Shown: piece by piece, positions 8,286 through 16,912 of the stretch | Layout: the number at the start of each line of letters is the position of its first letter | Numbering within the stretch: position 1 is the stretch's first letter | From: Bacillota bacterium | GTDB lineage: Bacteria > Bacillota > Bacilli > Paenibacillales > NBRC-103111 | Assembly: GCA_023388055.1 (NCBI GenBank) | Contig: JAEWGW010000046.1 | Span: 62,001-126,000, forward strand | Direction: 5' to 3' | DNA: 64,000 nucleotides | Program-made: the position numbers and the translations under genes | Notes under the pieces: model-generated | What the model was told of the DNA's origin: nothing | Databases searched by the model: none | Seen by the model: only the letters and a program-made list of their open reading frames with translations

Positions 8286-9080
8286 TCAAACGGGCTTCAC
8301 CGCAACAAAAAACGCCCGCGTAGCCGACTCGTCCGCTTCCTGCCACGAGAAATCCGCGCATACCCGGATGTCCGTAAAACCGGCAGCGGCAAGTTGCCTG
8401 CGGAGCCGCTCCAGCGGATAAGCCCGCTGCTCATGCGTCTCGTCGAAGCGGCTATAAAGACCGCCTTGCGGCTCCTTCACAAAAAATGCCAGATCATGCC
8501 GGATCAGACGAAGCTCCTCATCCAGCTCACACTCCCAGATATACGAAAGCTCCTCCTCGTTGTACACAAAAGGCTGATTCTTAGCATAATCCAGCAGTGT
8601 TTTTTCCGTGTGCACATCGAACAAAAACACTCCGCCCGGCTTCAACCCCGCGAAGGTCCGGCTGAATACAGCAGCCACATCCTCTTCCTCCGTCAAATAA
8701 TTCAGACAGTCGCAAAAGGAAACCGCCGCATCCGCCCTTTCATCCAGCTCCCACTCCCGCATATCCTGAGCCAGCCAAACCGGCCCAGGCACTGAACCCC
8801 GGGGACCGGCCAGCAGCTCCCGGCTTTTGTCCTCAGCAATGGAGAGCATAGCCTCCGATAGGTCGATGCCGTAAACCCGGTAGCCCTGCAACGCCAAAGG
8901 AATGGCGATGCTGCCCGTGCCGCAGCCCAGATCCACCACAACCGGGCTTCCACCCCCGGCTCTTCCCGGCTCTGCTATGCCCTTCCGGCTGAAGGCCTCA
9001 AGGGTAAAGGCAATCCAATCCCCGTAAGGCATATCCTCCATCAGCCGGTCATAAACAAGCGCAAATTTGCCGTAGCTCAT
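8286..9080 (-). CDS. yqeM: Class I SAM-dependent methyltransferase (YqeM-like)
   Basis: A 264-residue methyltransferase. VVDLGCGTGS (about residues 48-57) is SAM motif I, GIDLSEAML is motif II, and a DCLNYL segment follows, as in the YqeM group. The target is unknown. It is the last gene of the yqeG operon. Its ATG overlaps the cvfB stop as ATGA, indicating translational coupling. In B. subtilis yqeM also follows rsfS; the cvfB-like gene between them is a local difference. Confidence 0.85.
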   Translation of the reverse strand: MSYGKFALVYDRLMEDMPYGDWIAFTLEAFSRKGIAEPGRAGGGSPVVVDLGCGTGSIAIPLALQGYRVYGIDLSEAMLSIAEDKSRELLAGPRGSVPGPVWLAQDMREWELDERADAAVSFCDCLNYLTEEEDVAAVFSRTFAGLKPGGVFLFDVHTEKTLLDYAKNQPFVYNEEELSYIWECELDEELRLIRHDLAFFVKEPQGGLYSRFDETHEQRAYPLERLRRQLAAAGFTDIRVCADFSWQEADESATRAFFVAVKPV

Positions 9081-9985
9081 GCCTCGTCAGGACCTTTCCC
9101 GGTTTCCTGCTTCAAGTAGGTCCAGTTTTCCTTCTGGTAAACCAGCCCTTCCTTCATCAGCTTGCCCAAGGCCCGTTTGAACGCCGCTTTGCTGATGCCA
9201 AAGCGCTTGGCAATGATATCCGCCGGCGTCTGGTCGGAATACGGCATACCGCCGCCTTCCCGCTGCCGGAGCATCTCCAGAAGCCGCTCCGAATCCTCAT
9301 CACGGCCGATTTGCTTCAGCTGCTTCATGGACAGGTTCACCCGGCCGTCCTCCCGGATGTGGGTCACCCGGACCTTTACCTCCTCACCAGCCCGCAAAAG
9401 CCGCGGACGCTCAGAAGCATGAATCATGCCGAAGGCTCCGAAGCCCAATACACCGCCCTCCACAATCACGAAGGTTCCCTCCTGCAAGGGCTTGTACACC
9501 CGGGCATCCATCCACTGGTTTTTCCATGATTCTGGCGCGCGGAACACCAGCTCCGCAAACTCCTGCTCACCGGCCATCCGGCCCAGCATCCGGCCTTGTT
9601 TATCATGATCCAGCACCACGTAGAGCTTGTCCCCTACCTGGGGACGCAGCTCCTGAAGATCAGGCAACTCACGGAACGGCAGGAGCAGGTTGCGGCCGAT
9701 ACCGATGTCCAGGAAACATCCGAAACGGGGATGGATGTCGGTTACTTCCAGGAGGCCCATTTCCCCCAGCAGCAGCCGGGGCCGGCGCATGGTTGCCGCC
9801 AGCCGGTCCTCCGTATCATGGAACAGATATACCTCAAGCTGCTCTCCCTGCTTGATGGTGCCCACAACCTCCGTATAATGGAGCAGCACATCCTGGCTGC
9901 CGTCTGTCAGAAAATAACCGTAAGGCGCCTTTTCCCTGGCCACTTGAAGTGTAACCGCCGTACCGGCCTGCAAATTCACGGTCAT
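9077..9985 (-). CDS. cvfB: S1 RNA-binding protein, CvfB/YitL family
   Basis: A 302-residue protein with an array of S1-like beta-barrels (for example GCFLDIGIGRNLLLP and VIVEGGVLGFGAFGMIHASE) and a C-terminal winged helix (ADIIAKRFGISKAAFKRAL). This is the domain plan of CvfB, known from Staphylococcus and Streptococcus as an RNA-binding virulence and expression modulator. ATGA overlaps at both ends, with rsfS upstream and yqeM downstream, place it inside the ribosome-assembly operon and suggest an RNA-linked function. Confidence 0.85.
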   Translation of the reverse strand: MTVNLQAGTAVTLQVAREKAPYGYFLTDGSQDVLLHYTEVVGTIKQGEQLEVYLFHDTEDRLAATMRRPRLLLGEMGLLEVTDIHPRFGCFLDIGIGRNLLLPFRELPDLQELRPQVGDKLYVVLDHDKQGRMLGRMAGEQEFAELVFRAPESWKNQWMDARVYKPLQEGTFVIVEGGVLGFGAFGMIHASERPRLLRAGEEVKVRVTHIREDGRVNLSMKQLKQIGRDEDSERLLEMLRQREGGGMPYSDQTPADIIAKRFGISKAAFKRALGKLMKEGLVYQKENWTYLKQETGKGPDEA

Positions 9986-10329
9986 ACCCGCTCAACCACT
10001 TTCGCGTCGGACCACAGACGTTCGATATTGTAATATTCACGGTCTTCTCTATGGAAAACATGGGCCACCACATCACCCAGATCCACCAGCACCCATCTGG
10101 CCGTATTCACACCTTCAATTCCCCGCACCGTAACACCCTTCTCATCGGCCCGTTTGCGGATTTCCGTAGCAATAGCTTGAACCTGGGTTTCCGAATTACC
10201 ATGGCAGATCACGAAATAATCCGTCACCATCGACAAACCCTCCAGATTTAATGCAACCAAATTCATCGCTTTTTTATCCTCCGCGGCATCCATTACCAAG
10301 GACATCACGGCTTCCGGCTGTAAACTCAT
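9982..10329 (-). CDS. rsfS: Ribosome silencing factor RsfS
   Basis: A 115-residue RsfS/Iojap protein with DYFVICHGNSETQVQAIA and WVLVDLGDVVAHVFH, typical of the family. It binds uL14 on the large subunit and blocks subunit joining when nutrients are low. The gene lies 24 bases after yqeK and overlaps cvfB by ATGA. B. subtilis calls it yqeL. Confidence 0.95.
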   Translation of the reverse strand: MSLQPEAVMSLVMDAAEDKKAMNLVALNLEGLSMVTDYFVICHGNSETQVQAIATEIRKRADEKGVTVRGIEGVNTARWVLVDLGDVVAHVFHREDREYYNIERLWSDAKVVERV

Positions 10330-10353
10330 TCATGTATTCCTCCCCTGTGTTTA

Positions 10354-10911
10354 TCAATCATGCAATAAAGCATTGCGGGACAGAACCGTCAACGGATAGA
10401 TCGGCTGCCCCTTCTCCAGTAAGAACGAAATCGTGGAATCGAACCCGGCTACCAGCGCCTTCTCAAGACTATGTTCAGCCAATTGCCGGATCTTATTCAC
10501 ACCGGGGAAATCCCGGTTAGGTTCAATATAATCTGCTAAACAGACAATTTTGTCCAAAAGGGTCATCTGCTCCCGGCCGGAGGTATGCCACCGGACGGCG
10601 TCCAGAATCTCCGCGTCCGTGACCCCCGTCTCAGCAGGCAGTACAACTGCCGCTGCCGGTCCATGCCACAAAGCAGCCTCGTAATCCAATAAATCTCCCG
10701 CTGCTTGATGATCCAGCAAAACCTGCCGCTGTTTGTTCACGGGCCAATATTTGCAATAGTCATGCAGCAAGGCAGCCAGCTCGGCTTTCTCCCGGGCGGC
10801 GCCAAAACGCTCCGCCAATATACAGGCGGACTCCATGACGCCCAGAGTATGAGACCACCGTTTGGCGGGCATTTGGCTTTTGACCTGTTCCATCAGTTGA
10901 TCGTTAGGCAT
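10354..10911 (-). CDS. yqeK: HD-domain bis(5'-nucleosyl)-tetraphosphatase YqeK
   Basis: A 185-residue HD phosphohydrolase. The metal-binding residues are seen in RWSHTLGV, ALLHDYCK, LWHGP and RWHTSG. YqeK enzymes hydrolyse Ap4A symmetrically to two ADP. The ATG has AAAAGGA 4 bases upstream and overlaps the end of nadD by 8 bases, the conserved nadD-yqeK pairing of Firmicutes. Confidence 0.93.
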   Translation of the reverse strand: MPNDQLMEQVKSQMPAKRWSHTLGVMESACILAERFGAAREKAELAALLHDYCKYWPVNKQRQVLLDHQAAGDLLDYEAALWHGPAAAVVLPAETGVTDAEILDAVRWHTSGREQMTLLDKIVCLADYIEPNRDFPGVNKIRQLAEHSLEKALVAGFDSTISFLLEKGQPIYPLTVLSRNALLHD

Positions 10912-11488
10912 AAAGTCCTTTTCCCTCCATATACAGCCGCACCGGATCAGGCACCATATACCGGACCGTCTGTCCGGTACTCAGCCGCCTGCGAATTTCC
11001 GTCGAGGACAGCTCCATCAAGGGCATCGGTGCCAGAGTCACCCGGCTTGCGATCGCTTCCGGGAGCTCCTCCAGAGCCAGGGTGTAACCAGGCCTAGCCA
11101 GTCCCACAAAACGGATGAGACGGATAATCTCATCAATCCGCCGCCAATGGGGCAAATACATGACCATATCCGCTCCGATGATAAAACAAAAGCTATCCTC
11201 CGGATATTGCGAGGTTAACAGCTCCACCGTATCTATCGTATAAGACGTATCATGCTTGGCAATTTCAATATCCGTCACCCTAAAATGGGGATTGCCCTCC
11301 ACAGCCAGCCGGGCCATGGCAAGCCTGTCCTCCGGCTCCGCCACAGCCCCGTTCTGCTTGTGGGGAGGAACAAAGGCAGGCATAAACCATACCTCATCCA
11401 GCTGCTCCGCCTCTTTGGCCAGTTCCGCTGCCAGCAAATGCCCCATATGGATTGGGTCGAAGGTACCTCCCATAATGCCGATCCGCAT
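10904..11488 (-). CDS. nadD: Nicotinate-nucleotide adenylyltransferase
   Basis: A 194-residue enzyme that makes deamido-NAD from nicotinate mononucleotide and ATP. GGTFDPIHMGHL carries the nucleotidyltransferase HxGH-like motif (HMGH, about residues 17-20), and the later STEIRRRLSTG is the ISSTxIR-type motif. PPHKQ is the expected substrate loop. It sits between yhbY and yqeK in the housekeeping operon. Confidence 0.96.
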   Translation of the reverse strand: MRIGIMGGTFDPIHMGHLLAAELAKEAEQLDEVWFMPAFVPPHKQNGAVAEPEDRLAMARLAVEGNPHFRVTDIEIAKHDTSYTIDTVELLTSQYPEDSFCFIIGADMVMYLPHWRRIDEIIRLIRFVGLARPGYTLALEELPEAIASRVTLAPMPLMELSSTEIRRRLSTGQTVRYMVPDPVRLYMEGKGLYA

Positions 11489-11506
11489 GCCGGATTCCCC
11501 CTCGGA

Positions 11507-11800
11507 TTACCGCGGAAGCACGATGCGCTTGTTTTCCGTGGATGCCTTGTACAAAATGACGGTTTTGCCGATAAGCTGAACCAGCTCCGCTCCCGTTCCT
11601 TGTGCCAGCTCCTCCGCCACCTCATGCTTGTCATCCGTGTTGTTGGTGAGGATGGATACCTTCAGAAGCTCCCGGACCTCCAGCGCCTCGGCGATGCTTT
11701 TCAGCATATGGTCGTTGATGCCGCCTTTTCCAACCTGAAATATCGGGTCCAAATGATGGGCTTCCGAACGTAAATACCGTTTTTGTTTTCCTGTAAGCAT
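11507..11800 (-). CDS. yhbY: Ribosome assembly RNA-binding protein YhbY (CRM domain)
   Basis: A 97-residue single CRM-domain protein. LTGKQKRYLRSEAH at the start and QVGKGGIN, with the GxxG RNA-binding loop, are diagnostic; the C-terminal IGKTVILYKAS completes the fold. It is thought to act in 50S assembly. GGAGG lies 7 bases before the ATG. The B. subtilis name is yqeI. Confidence 0.94.
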   Translation of the reverse strand: MLTGKQKRYLRSEAHHLDPIFQVGKGGINDHMLKSIAEALEVRELLKVSILTNNTDDKHEVAEELAQGTGAELVQLIGKTVILYKASTENKRIVLPR

Positions 11801-11842
11801 GCTTGCTCCTCCACATTCTCATATCAAATAATATCGTTTATT

Positions 11843-12721
11843 TCAGCTTCCAAAAGCCTCTTCCACTGCAGCCCGCATAGCCTCTACAGGCGCCGGGTGT
11901 CCAGTCCAATATTCAAAGGCGTACGCCCCTTGATAAACAAACATGCCCAAGCCGCTGTGTATCCGCGCCCCCGCTTCCTCAGCACGTTTCAGGAAGGCGG
12001 TAATCCGCGGATTGTATACAAGATCGCTAACCAGGAGCCCGGATCGAAGGAATCCCGCATCCATAGGCAGCTCGTCCACATTGGGATGCATCCCCGCCGC
12101 GGTTGTGTTAATCACCAGCTCGGTGTTGTCCATATACCGTTCGATGTCTGCGGTGCGAACACCTTCCGTCTGCACATAAACAGACATATCCCGTGCCAGC
12201 TCTAAAGCCCGCTCTTCAGTCCGGTTGGCAATGACAATCCGTTGGACGCCTTCCTTGGCCAATGCATACACAATGCCTCTGGCCGCCCCGCCAGCCCCTA
12301 ACAGCAGCACCTTTTTGCCTGTCAGGGATACGCCGGTTTCCTCCTTCAGAGACCGGACATACCCGATCCCGTCCGTATTGAAGCCGGTCAGCACACCGTT
12401 ATCATTAACTATGGTGTTTACCGCACCGATGGCCTGTGCAGACTCATCAATGCGGTCCAGATATTTCATAACCTCTACCTTATGGGGAATGGTGACATTC
12501 ACCCCGCGGAACCCCAAAGCGCGAATACCCTCTACCGCAGCCTGCAGCGTTCCCGGCAGAATATGAAAGGCCCCGTAAGCTCCGTTAATGCCGGCTTCGC
12601 GGAACGCACGGTTCAGCATCAAAGGCGATTTGGAGTGGCCCACCGGGTCGCCGAAGACGCCGAAAAGAACTGTTTTCGTATTAAGAATCCCTTCTGCCCA
12701 GCCTGTTCTCTCTTCTCCCAT
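11843..12721 (-). CDS. aroE: Shikimate dehydrogenase
   Basis: A 292-residue NADPH-dependent enzyme that reduces 3-dehydroshikimate. GVFGDPVGHSKSPLMLN is the substrate-binding signature, VNVTIPHK holds the catalytic Lys, LLLGAGGAARG binds the nucleotide, and NRTEER fits NADPH selectivity. The ATG at 12721 has AGAGAGGGA about 6 bases upstream; the longer frame from 12796 would overlap the end of yqeH. The position between yqeH and yhbY is conserved in Bacillales. Confidence 0.95.
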   Translation of the reverse strand: MGEERTGWAEGILNTKTVLFGVFGDPVGHSKSPLMLNRAFREAGINGAYGAFHILPGTLQAAVEGIRALGFRGVNVTIPHKVEVMKYLDRIDESAQAIGAVNTIVNDNGVLTGFNTDGIGYVRSLKEETGVSLTGKKVLLLGAGGAARGIVYALAKEGVQRIVIANRTEERALELARDMSVYVQTEGVRTADIERYMDNTELVINTTAAGMHPNVDELPMDAGFLRSGLLVSDLVYNPRITAFLKRAEEAGARIHSGLGMFVYQGAYAFEYWTGHPAPVEAMRAAVEEAFGS

Positions 12722-12749
12722 GAGCCATCCCTCTCTTAGCTGCAGATTC

Positions 12750-13868
12750 TTACAAAACCGGAGTACGGACAGCGATTTTAACACCCCGCGGGGCATGAAC
12801 CACCAAATCTGCGCCGCTTTTATTGTTCACTGTGACCCAGCCAAGCCCGGAGATTAGCACTTCCGTCTCCGCACCGGCTTTGGCCCGGATATCATGCTTT
12901 ACCCAGGTGGGAAGGATTTCCACATCCTCCAGCACAGGAGGAGTCAGCAGCTCGCCCTTATGCTCCGCGTACAGCTCGTCCGCCCTGTCCAGCTTCGTCC
13001 GGTGGATTTTGACGCCGGAGGAGACATAACAGGTAAAGGACTGCCGTTCCCCGGCGACAAAATCAAACCGGGCCAATGCTCCAAAAAACAGCGTCTGTCC
13101 CTCGTTCAGCTGGTAAATCATCGGCTTCAGAGGTTTGTCCGGCAGCACAGTCTTCAGATACTGCTTAGGCAACAGCTCCGTCAGCCTGTGCCGGTATACA
13201 ATGCCCGGCGTGTCGATTACGGACCTGCCATCCTCCAAAGGAATCTCCACCAGATCCAGCGTTGTCCCCGGGTACTGGGATACCGTCAACTCGGACTCCA
13301 GATCACTGTAATCCCGGATCAGCCGGTTAATGAAGGTGGACTTGCCTACATTGGTGGCGCCCACCACATAGACATCCCGTCCTTCTCGCAAGCGTCCCAC
13401 CAATTCAATCACCCGGTCGAACCCCTGGTTGTTTCTGGCGCTGACCAATACGGTATCCGCTACCTTCAGGCCGTTTTCCTTGACCTGCTTTTGCACCCAA
13501 TTGCGAATGCGGTTCCAGTTGCTGACCTTGGGCAGCAAATCAATCTTGTTCACCACCAGCAGCACAGGGTTGTTTCCGATAAAACGCTGGAGCCCGCCAA
13601 TAAGACTGCCTTCGAAGTCGAATACATCCACAATATGGACCACCAGCGCTTTTTTGTTGGCAATGGAGCCCAGCATCTTCAGAAAATCATCCTGATTCAG
13701 CGTAACACTAGACATTTCATTATAGTTCTTGATCCGGAAGCATCTTTGGCAAACCACCGGAATCTTGTTCAAGGCCGCCTCCGGGATATACCCGAGCGCT
13801 CCAGGGTCCTCCCTCTGCAGGGCCGCTCCGCACCCCTCGCAGCGCAAGACTTCATCTGTGTCGAACAT
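12750..13868 (-). CDS. yqeH: Ribosome biogenesis GTPase YqeH
   Basis: A 372-residue circularly permuted GTPase needed for 30S assembly. An N-terminal zinc finger (CEGCGAAL then CQRCF) is followed by G motifs in permuted order: NKIDLL (G4), SARNN (G5), GATNVGKST (G1) and DTPG (G3). The C-terminal part fits an RNA-binding TRAP-like region. It lies 18 bases after yqeG. Confidence 0.96.
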   Translation of the reverse strand: MFDTDEVLRCEGCGAALQREDPGALGYIPEAALNKIPVVCQRCFRIKNYNEMSSVTLNQDDFLKMLGSIANKKALVVHIVDVFDFEGSLIGGLQRFIGNNPVLLVVNKIDLLPKVSNWNRIRNWVQKQVKENGLKVADTVLVSARNNQGFDRVIELVGRLREGRDVYVVGATNVGKSTFINRLIRDYSDLESELTVSQYPGTTLDLVEIPLEDGRSVIDTPGIVYRHRLTELLPKQYLKTVLPDKPLKPMIYQLNEGQTLFFGALARFDFVAGERQSFTCYVSSGVKIHRTKLDRADELYAEHKGELLTPPVLEDVEILPTWVKHDIRAKAGAETEVLISGLGWVTVNNKSGADLVVHAPRGVKIAVRTPVL

Positions 13869-13886
13869 ACCGTTCCCCCATTATTC

Positions 13887-14381
13887 TTATTGCTTCATGA
13901 AGCGGACGACCACACGCTCAATCGCACGGTTCACTTTGGTAAAAAAACCCTCATCGGCAGCCGCAACCGGCGCCACCAGAATTGTGTACAGCCCCAGGCG
14001 GTTGCCTCCCAGCACGTCCGTCAGCATTTGATCCCCCACCACTGCAGTCGCTTCCGGACCAAGCTGCATCAGCTTCATAGCCCGGATAAAGGCGGCATTC
14101 ATCGGCTTCTTCGCACTGGATATATACGGAACAACAATAGGGTCAGCAAAAGCGCTCACCCGCAGCTTGTTGTTATTGGAGACAATCACCACTTGAAAGC
14201 CTCTGTCCTGCACCTTTTTCAACCAGTCCACCAGCTCCGGAGTAGCCAGCGGCACCTTAGCGCCCACCAGCGTATTGTCCAGATCAGTGATAATTCCCCG
14301 GATTCCCCTTTTCCACAATTCCTCCAGCGGAACCTCGAAAATGGAATTGGCCGCAAGCTGCGGCTTCAACTTGTTAAACAA
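13887..14381 (-). CDS. yqeG: YqeG family HAD-IIIA phosphatase
   Basis: A 164-residue HAD phosphatase. IITDLDNTLVGA carries the DxDxT nucleophile motif, VIVSNNN is motif II, SSAKKP gives the Lys, and VGDQMLTDVLGG is motif IV. The start is TTG (14381), with GAGGTGA 7 bases upstream. First gene of the nine-gene operon. The physiological substrate is unknown. Confidence 0.93.
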   Translation of the reverse strand: MFNKLKPQLAANSIFEVPLEELWKRGIRGIITDLDNTLVGAKVPLATPELVDWLKKVQDRGFQVVIVSNNNKLRVSAFADPIVVPYISSAKKPMNAAFIRAMKLMQLGPEATAVVGDQMLTDVLGGNRLGLYTILVAPVAAADEGFFTKVNRAIERVVVRFMKQ

Positions 14382-14421
14382 CCGATAATCACCTCAAAAT
14401 TCCATACAAGCTATAGGAGAA

Positions 14422-14451
14422 ACTATACCATAATTCTTCAATTTGATGCAA
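14422..14451 (-). promoter_or_regulatory. Promoter of the yqeG operon
   Basis: Minus strand TTGCAT (14451-14446), 18-base spacer, TATAGT (14427-14422), about 40 bases upstream of yqeG. Confidence 0.65.
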
Positions 14452-14568
14452 AAAGGATTCTCCCCATCATGAAAAAAACAACACTGTCCCAAGATTCATG
14501 TACGCACTCAACAACGCCGCAGCAGATTTCCGCCCGCACTTCACCTTTGCCGTACCGGATTTTTCGTC

Positions 14569-14704
14569 CACAGTTAAGTCATGCGCACCCATATTCTTGT
14601 TTCACAGTTAAGTCATGCTTCACTCGCATTCTTGTCCACAGTTAAGCCATGCACACCCATATTCTTGTTTCACAGTTAAGTCATGCTTCACCCGGATTTT
14701 TTCC
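14569..14704. repeat. Four tandem 34-bp repeats
   Basis: Units start at 14569, 14603, 14637 and 14671, exactly 34 bases apart. Each begins CACAGTTAAGTCATGC (one has GCC for GTC). Units 1 and 3 share CACCCATATTCTTGTTT/C tails, while units 2 and 4 have TTCAC tails, so a 68-base pair of units may have been duplicated. Confidence 0.9.
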
Positions 14705-14865
14705 CTCAGTTGGTCTCCGCTAGTGTCTTTCCATGCCCTTGTCGTCCATTATCCCCTTCCCTCAGGATTACCTTAAATTTACGTGAGACTTCTTAATCGT
14801 CCATCCCCATTTTTACGGATTCCCCACTTTTCTCTATTGACAGCAAATGCAGCAAAAAAACGCAC

Positions 14866-14894
14866 TTGAAATAGGAACGTATGTTTGGTATAAT
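14866..14894 (+). promoter_or_regulatory. Promoter of the transposase-like gene
   Basis: TTGAAA (14866-14871), 17-base spacer, TATAAT (14889-14894), 37 bases before the ATG. Confidence 0.8.
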
Positions 14895-14931
14895 TAGAAC
14901 ATAGGTTCTCTATGGATGGGAGGGAAATGGC

Positions 14932-15843
14932 ATGCAATCCGGCATAGTAATGAAAAAAGATGCGGAGTTAAAATTCAACACTGCCACTTCTCCAGAAACA
15001 ACGGAAGAAAATAAATGGTTTGATCTGCTCCAATCCTCCGAACAAGCATGTTTGGACTATCTGTATCAACTGAAATGGCCCAGCGGGTTTGTGTGCCCAT
15101 ACTGCGGGCATGGCCATGCTTATACCATTACGACCCGACGTCAGCCTCTATTCGAATGTGCCTGCTGCAGACATCAAACCTCTTTAACTGCAGGCACCAT
15201 TATGGAGCGCAGCCGTACGCCTTTAACCAAATGGTTCACTGCCATTCGTTGTATATCCAACCCTGCAACTGGCATCAACGCCGTCTCCTTACAGCGGCTG
15301 CTTCGCGTTACCTACAAAACCGCCTGGAGTATGCTTCATGCTATCCGTGAGGCTATGTCTCATGATGAAGGGATGCTGCGCCTTTCTGGACATGTGCTTG
15401 CCCACAGCGCTACATTGGCCCGTTTGGACGTTGCGGTTGGTTACTATACCCCTCCCTCTACCGCATCGGTGCTTGTTGGCGTTTCTTTGACAGAGGGAGG
15501 CGAGATTTCCCGTGTTCATATGCAAACATTGGATGCTTCCGATTACCAAGGGGGTGAGCCATCCATGGACGTGATTACAGATTTCTGCGACTACGTAACT
15601 GTGCAGGAGAACCCGGCAGCCTCCCGTGAAATCAGACGTTACGGCCCCCGCAAGCATAAGAAGGGATGGTCCATAGTCAAACAAGGCGGCAATTGGATGA
15701 ACACCACCTTTTTTGGTATTGGCGCCAAGTATCGGCAGCAATATTTGAACGAATTCTGCTGCCGGATGAATCTGATACTGGCTGGTCTGTCCCCCTTCCG
15801 GGAAATCAGTTTCATGTGTGCCCGCCCAACAAGCTTTTATTAA
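14932..15843 (+). CDS. IS1595-like zinc-ribbon transposase, probably catalytically impaired
   Basis: A 303-residue protein. A zinc ribbon (CPYCGHGH ... CACCRHQ, residues about 56-84) and TSLTAGTIMERSRTPLTKWF match the IS1595 N-terminus. In the ISXO2-like catalytic domain the second Asp (VITDFCDYV) and the last Glu (YLNEFCCRMN) are in place, but where the first Asp should be (family VEVDE) it reads VLAHS. The ATG has GGGAGGG about 8 bases upstream and a consensus promoter. No terminal inverted repeats or target duplication were seen. It is either a decayed element or a domesticated DNA-binding protein. Confidence 0.75.
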   Translation: MQSGIVMKKDAELKFNTATSPETTEENKWFDLLQSSEQACLDYLYQLKWPSGFVCPYCGHGHAYTITTRRQPLFECACCRHQTSLTAGTIMERSRTPLTKWFTAIRCISNPATGINAVSLQRLLRVTYKTAWSMLHAIREAMSHDEGMLRLSGHVLAHSATLARLDVAVGYYTPPSTASVLVGVSLTEGGEISRVHMQTLDASDYQGGEPSMDVITDFCDYVTVQENPAASREIRRYGPRKHKKGWSIVKQGGNWMNTTFFGIGAKYRQQYLNEFCCRMNLILAGLSPFREISFMCARPTSFY

Positions 15844-16042
15844 CTACATTTCCTAGTTAAATTATTACCCTCCCTTTTCAATCCCGGGCCGCCTGGGGCG
15901 ATCATTCTGTTTTATACATAGTTTTTCCTCGTTATAGCCCTATTCTCTCTTCCATCTTCGCGGCCCCAAATTCTTCTATTTTCACAACCCGTTTTCCTAC
16001 GCCCTTTGCTACTGCTCCCTCCCTTGCTTCTGCGCCCCCCCA

Positions 16043-16153
16043 GCTGCCTTGCTCCACCCTTGCTTCTGGCCCACCCTCTGCTGCCTTGCTCCACCCTTGC
16101 TTCTGCTCCACCCTCTGCTGCCTTGCTCCCTCCGCTTTTTCTGCCACTCTGCT
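16043..16153. repeat. Three 37-bp tandem repeats
   Basis: GCTGCCTTGCTCC begins at 16043, 16080 and 16117, and the material between is nearly the same in the first two units. A 37-base period is not a multiple of three, which argues against coding. Confidence 0.85.
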
Positions 16154-16203
16154 GTGCTCCCGTGTTATCTTGATTTGCTGCCCAACTTCCACACTCCCAT
16201 GCT

Positions 16204-16245
16204 GCTTGTCCCTCGTTCACGTGGTGCTTGTCCCTCGTTCACGTG
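16204..16245. repeat. Two 22-bp tandem repeats
   Basis: GCTTGTCCCTCGTTCACGTG at 16204-16223 and again at 16226-16245, identical. Confidence 0.9.
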
Positions 16246-16675
16246 TTGATCTCCTCCCTTGCAAAGCCCCTTTCCGCTTTTTTGAATTCCCTTACCTACT
16301 TTCTAAACTCTCTCTTTTTGGTCTTTCATATCCCGCGGTCTACTTATCTTCGGTTTAGCTTTTTTCCTTACTCCAGCAACTTCCAATTCTCCTCTGATGC
16401 GAAATGGCTGCACTATATTTTGTTGTTGAAGGCGATTTTCCGGCTGAAGCCGGTTTAGGAGCCGGTGAAATCTCACACTTCCTGAGTGAAGGGGAGAGTA
16501 GACGACAAGGGAGCCAGAGTAAGGTGAGTCCCCATGGACGGAGGCAGGGTTGGCGGATTTGGAGGAGGCAGGTTGGCGGATTTAGAGGAAGCCGGATATG
16601 GGAAGCGGCGTTTACAACAGGTTGATTGGGGCGGCGTTGTGGAGTGACGATACAGTTGGAATTGACGTTGGGGTG

Positions 16676-16720
16676 TTGGGGTTGATGGGGTTGATGGGGT
16701 TGATGGGGTTGATGGAGCTG
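16676..16720. repeat. 9-bp microsatellite
   Basis: Four to five units of GTTGATGGG in tandem. It may be length-variable by slippage. Confidence 0.85.
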
Positions 16721-16760
16721 ATGAGGGGATTGACGATGGTTGTGTGCATGCGGGATCTGT

Positions 16761-16801
16761 TAAAAAGCCGCTTTCGTTTCCCTTGCGGGCGAAAGCGGCT
16801 T
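16761..16801 (-). terminator. Terminator of the moxR-DUF58-tgpA operon
   Basis: A perfect 12-base stem (AAGCCGCTTTCG at 16765-16776 with 16790-16801), a 13-base loop and a T-run on the minus strand. Confidence 0.9.
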
Positions 16802-16912
16802 GGTTGATGGGTTCTTGGTTTTGATTCTAGCTGTTGATTCTAGCTATTGATTCTAGTAGTTGGTGCGGAGAAACTGGGTATGTTCTTCACATGATGGAGG
16901 TGAGTGCGTGCG

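Larger units (their letters stand above)
14382..14931. other. Gene-free stretch with promoters and a tandem repeat
   Basis: 550 bases between divergent yqeG and the transposase gene. It holds the yqeG promoter, a four-unit 34-base tandem repeat (14569-14704), T-rich sequence and the transposase promoter. No supported reading frame. Confidence 0.7.
15844..16912. other. Repeat-rich gene-free kilobase
   Basis: No supported gene. The + strand is pyrimidine-rich to about 16,400 and then turns purine-rich. It contains several unrelated short tandem repeats: three 37-bp units (16043-16153), two 22-bp units (16204-16245), two GGAGGCAGGTTGGCGGATTT-like units (16541-16590), a 9-bp microsatellite (16676-16720) and three TTGATTCTAG units (16820-16858). 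The terminator of the tgpA operon lies near its right end. Confidence 0.7.

Noticed and set aside
12894..14645. 583-residue + strand frame across yqeH and yqeG
   Set aside because: It is antisense to two well-defined genes and runs through their promoter and the 34-bp repeats; its composition is that of a shadow frame.
15912..16220. 102-residue minus-strand frame rich in Gly, Arg and Ser
   Set aside because: It lies over 37-bp repeats whose period is not a multiple of three, and no ribosome site precedes it.
16598..16807. 69-residue frame with GLMGLMGLM repeats
   Set aside because: It is a translation of the 9-bp microsatellite and runs into the tgpA operon terminator.
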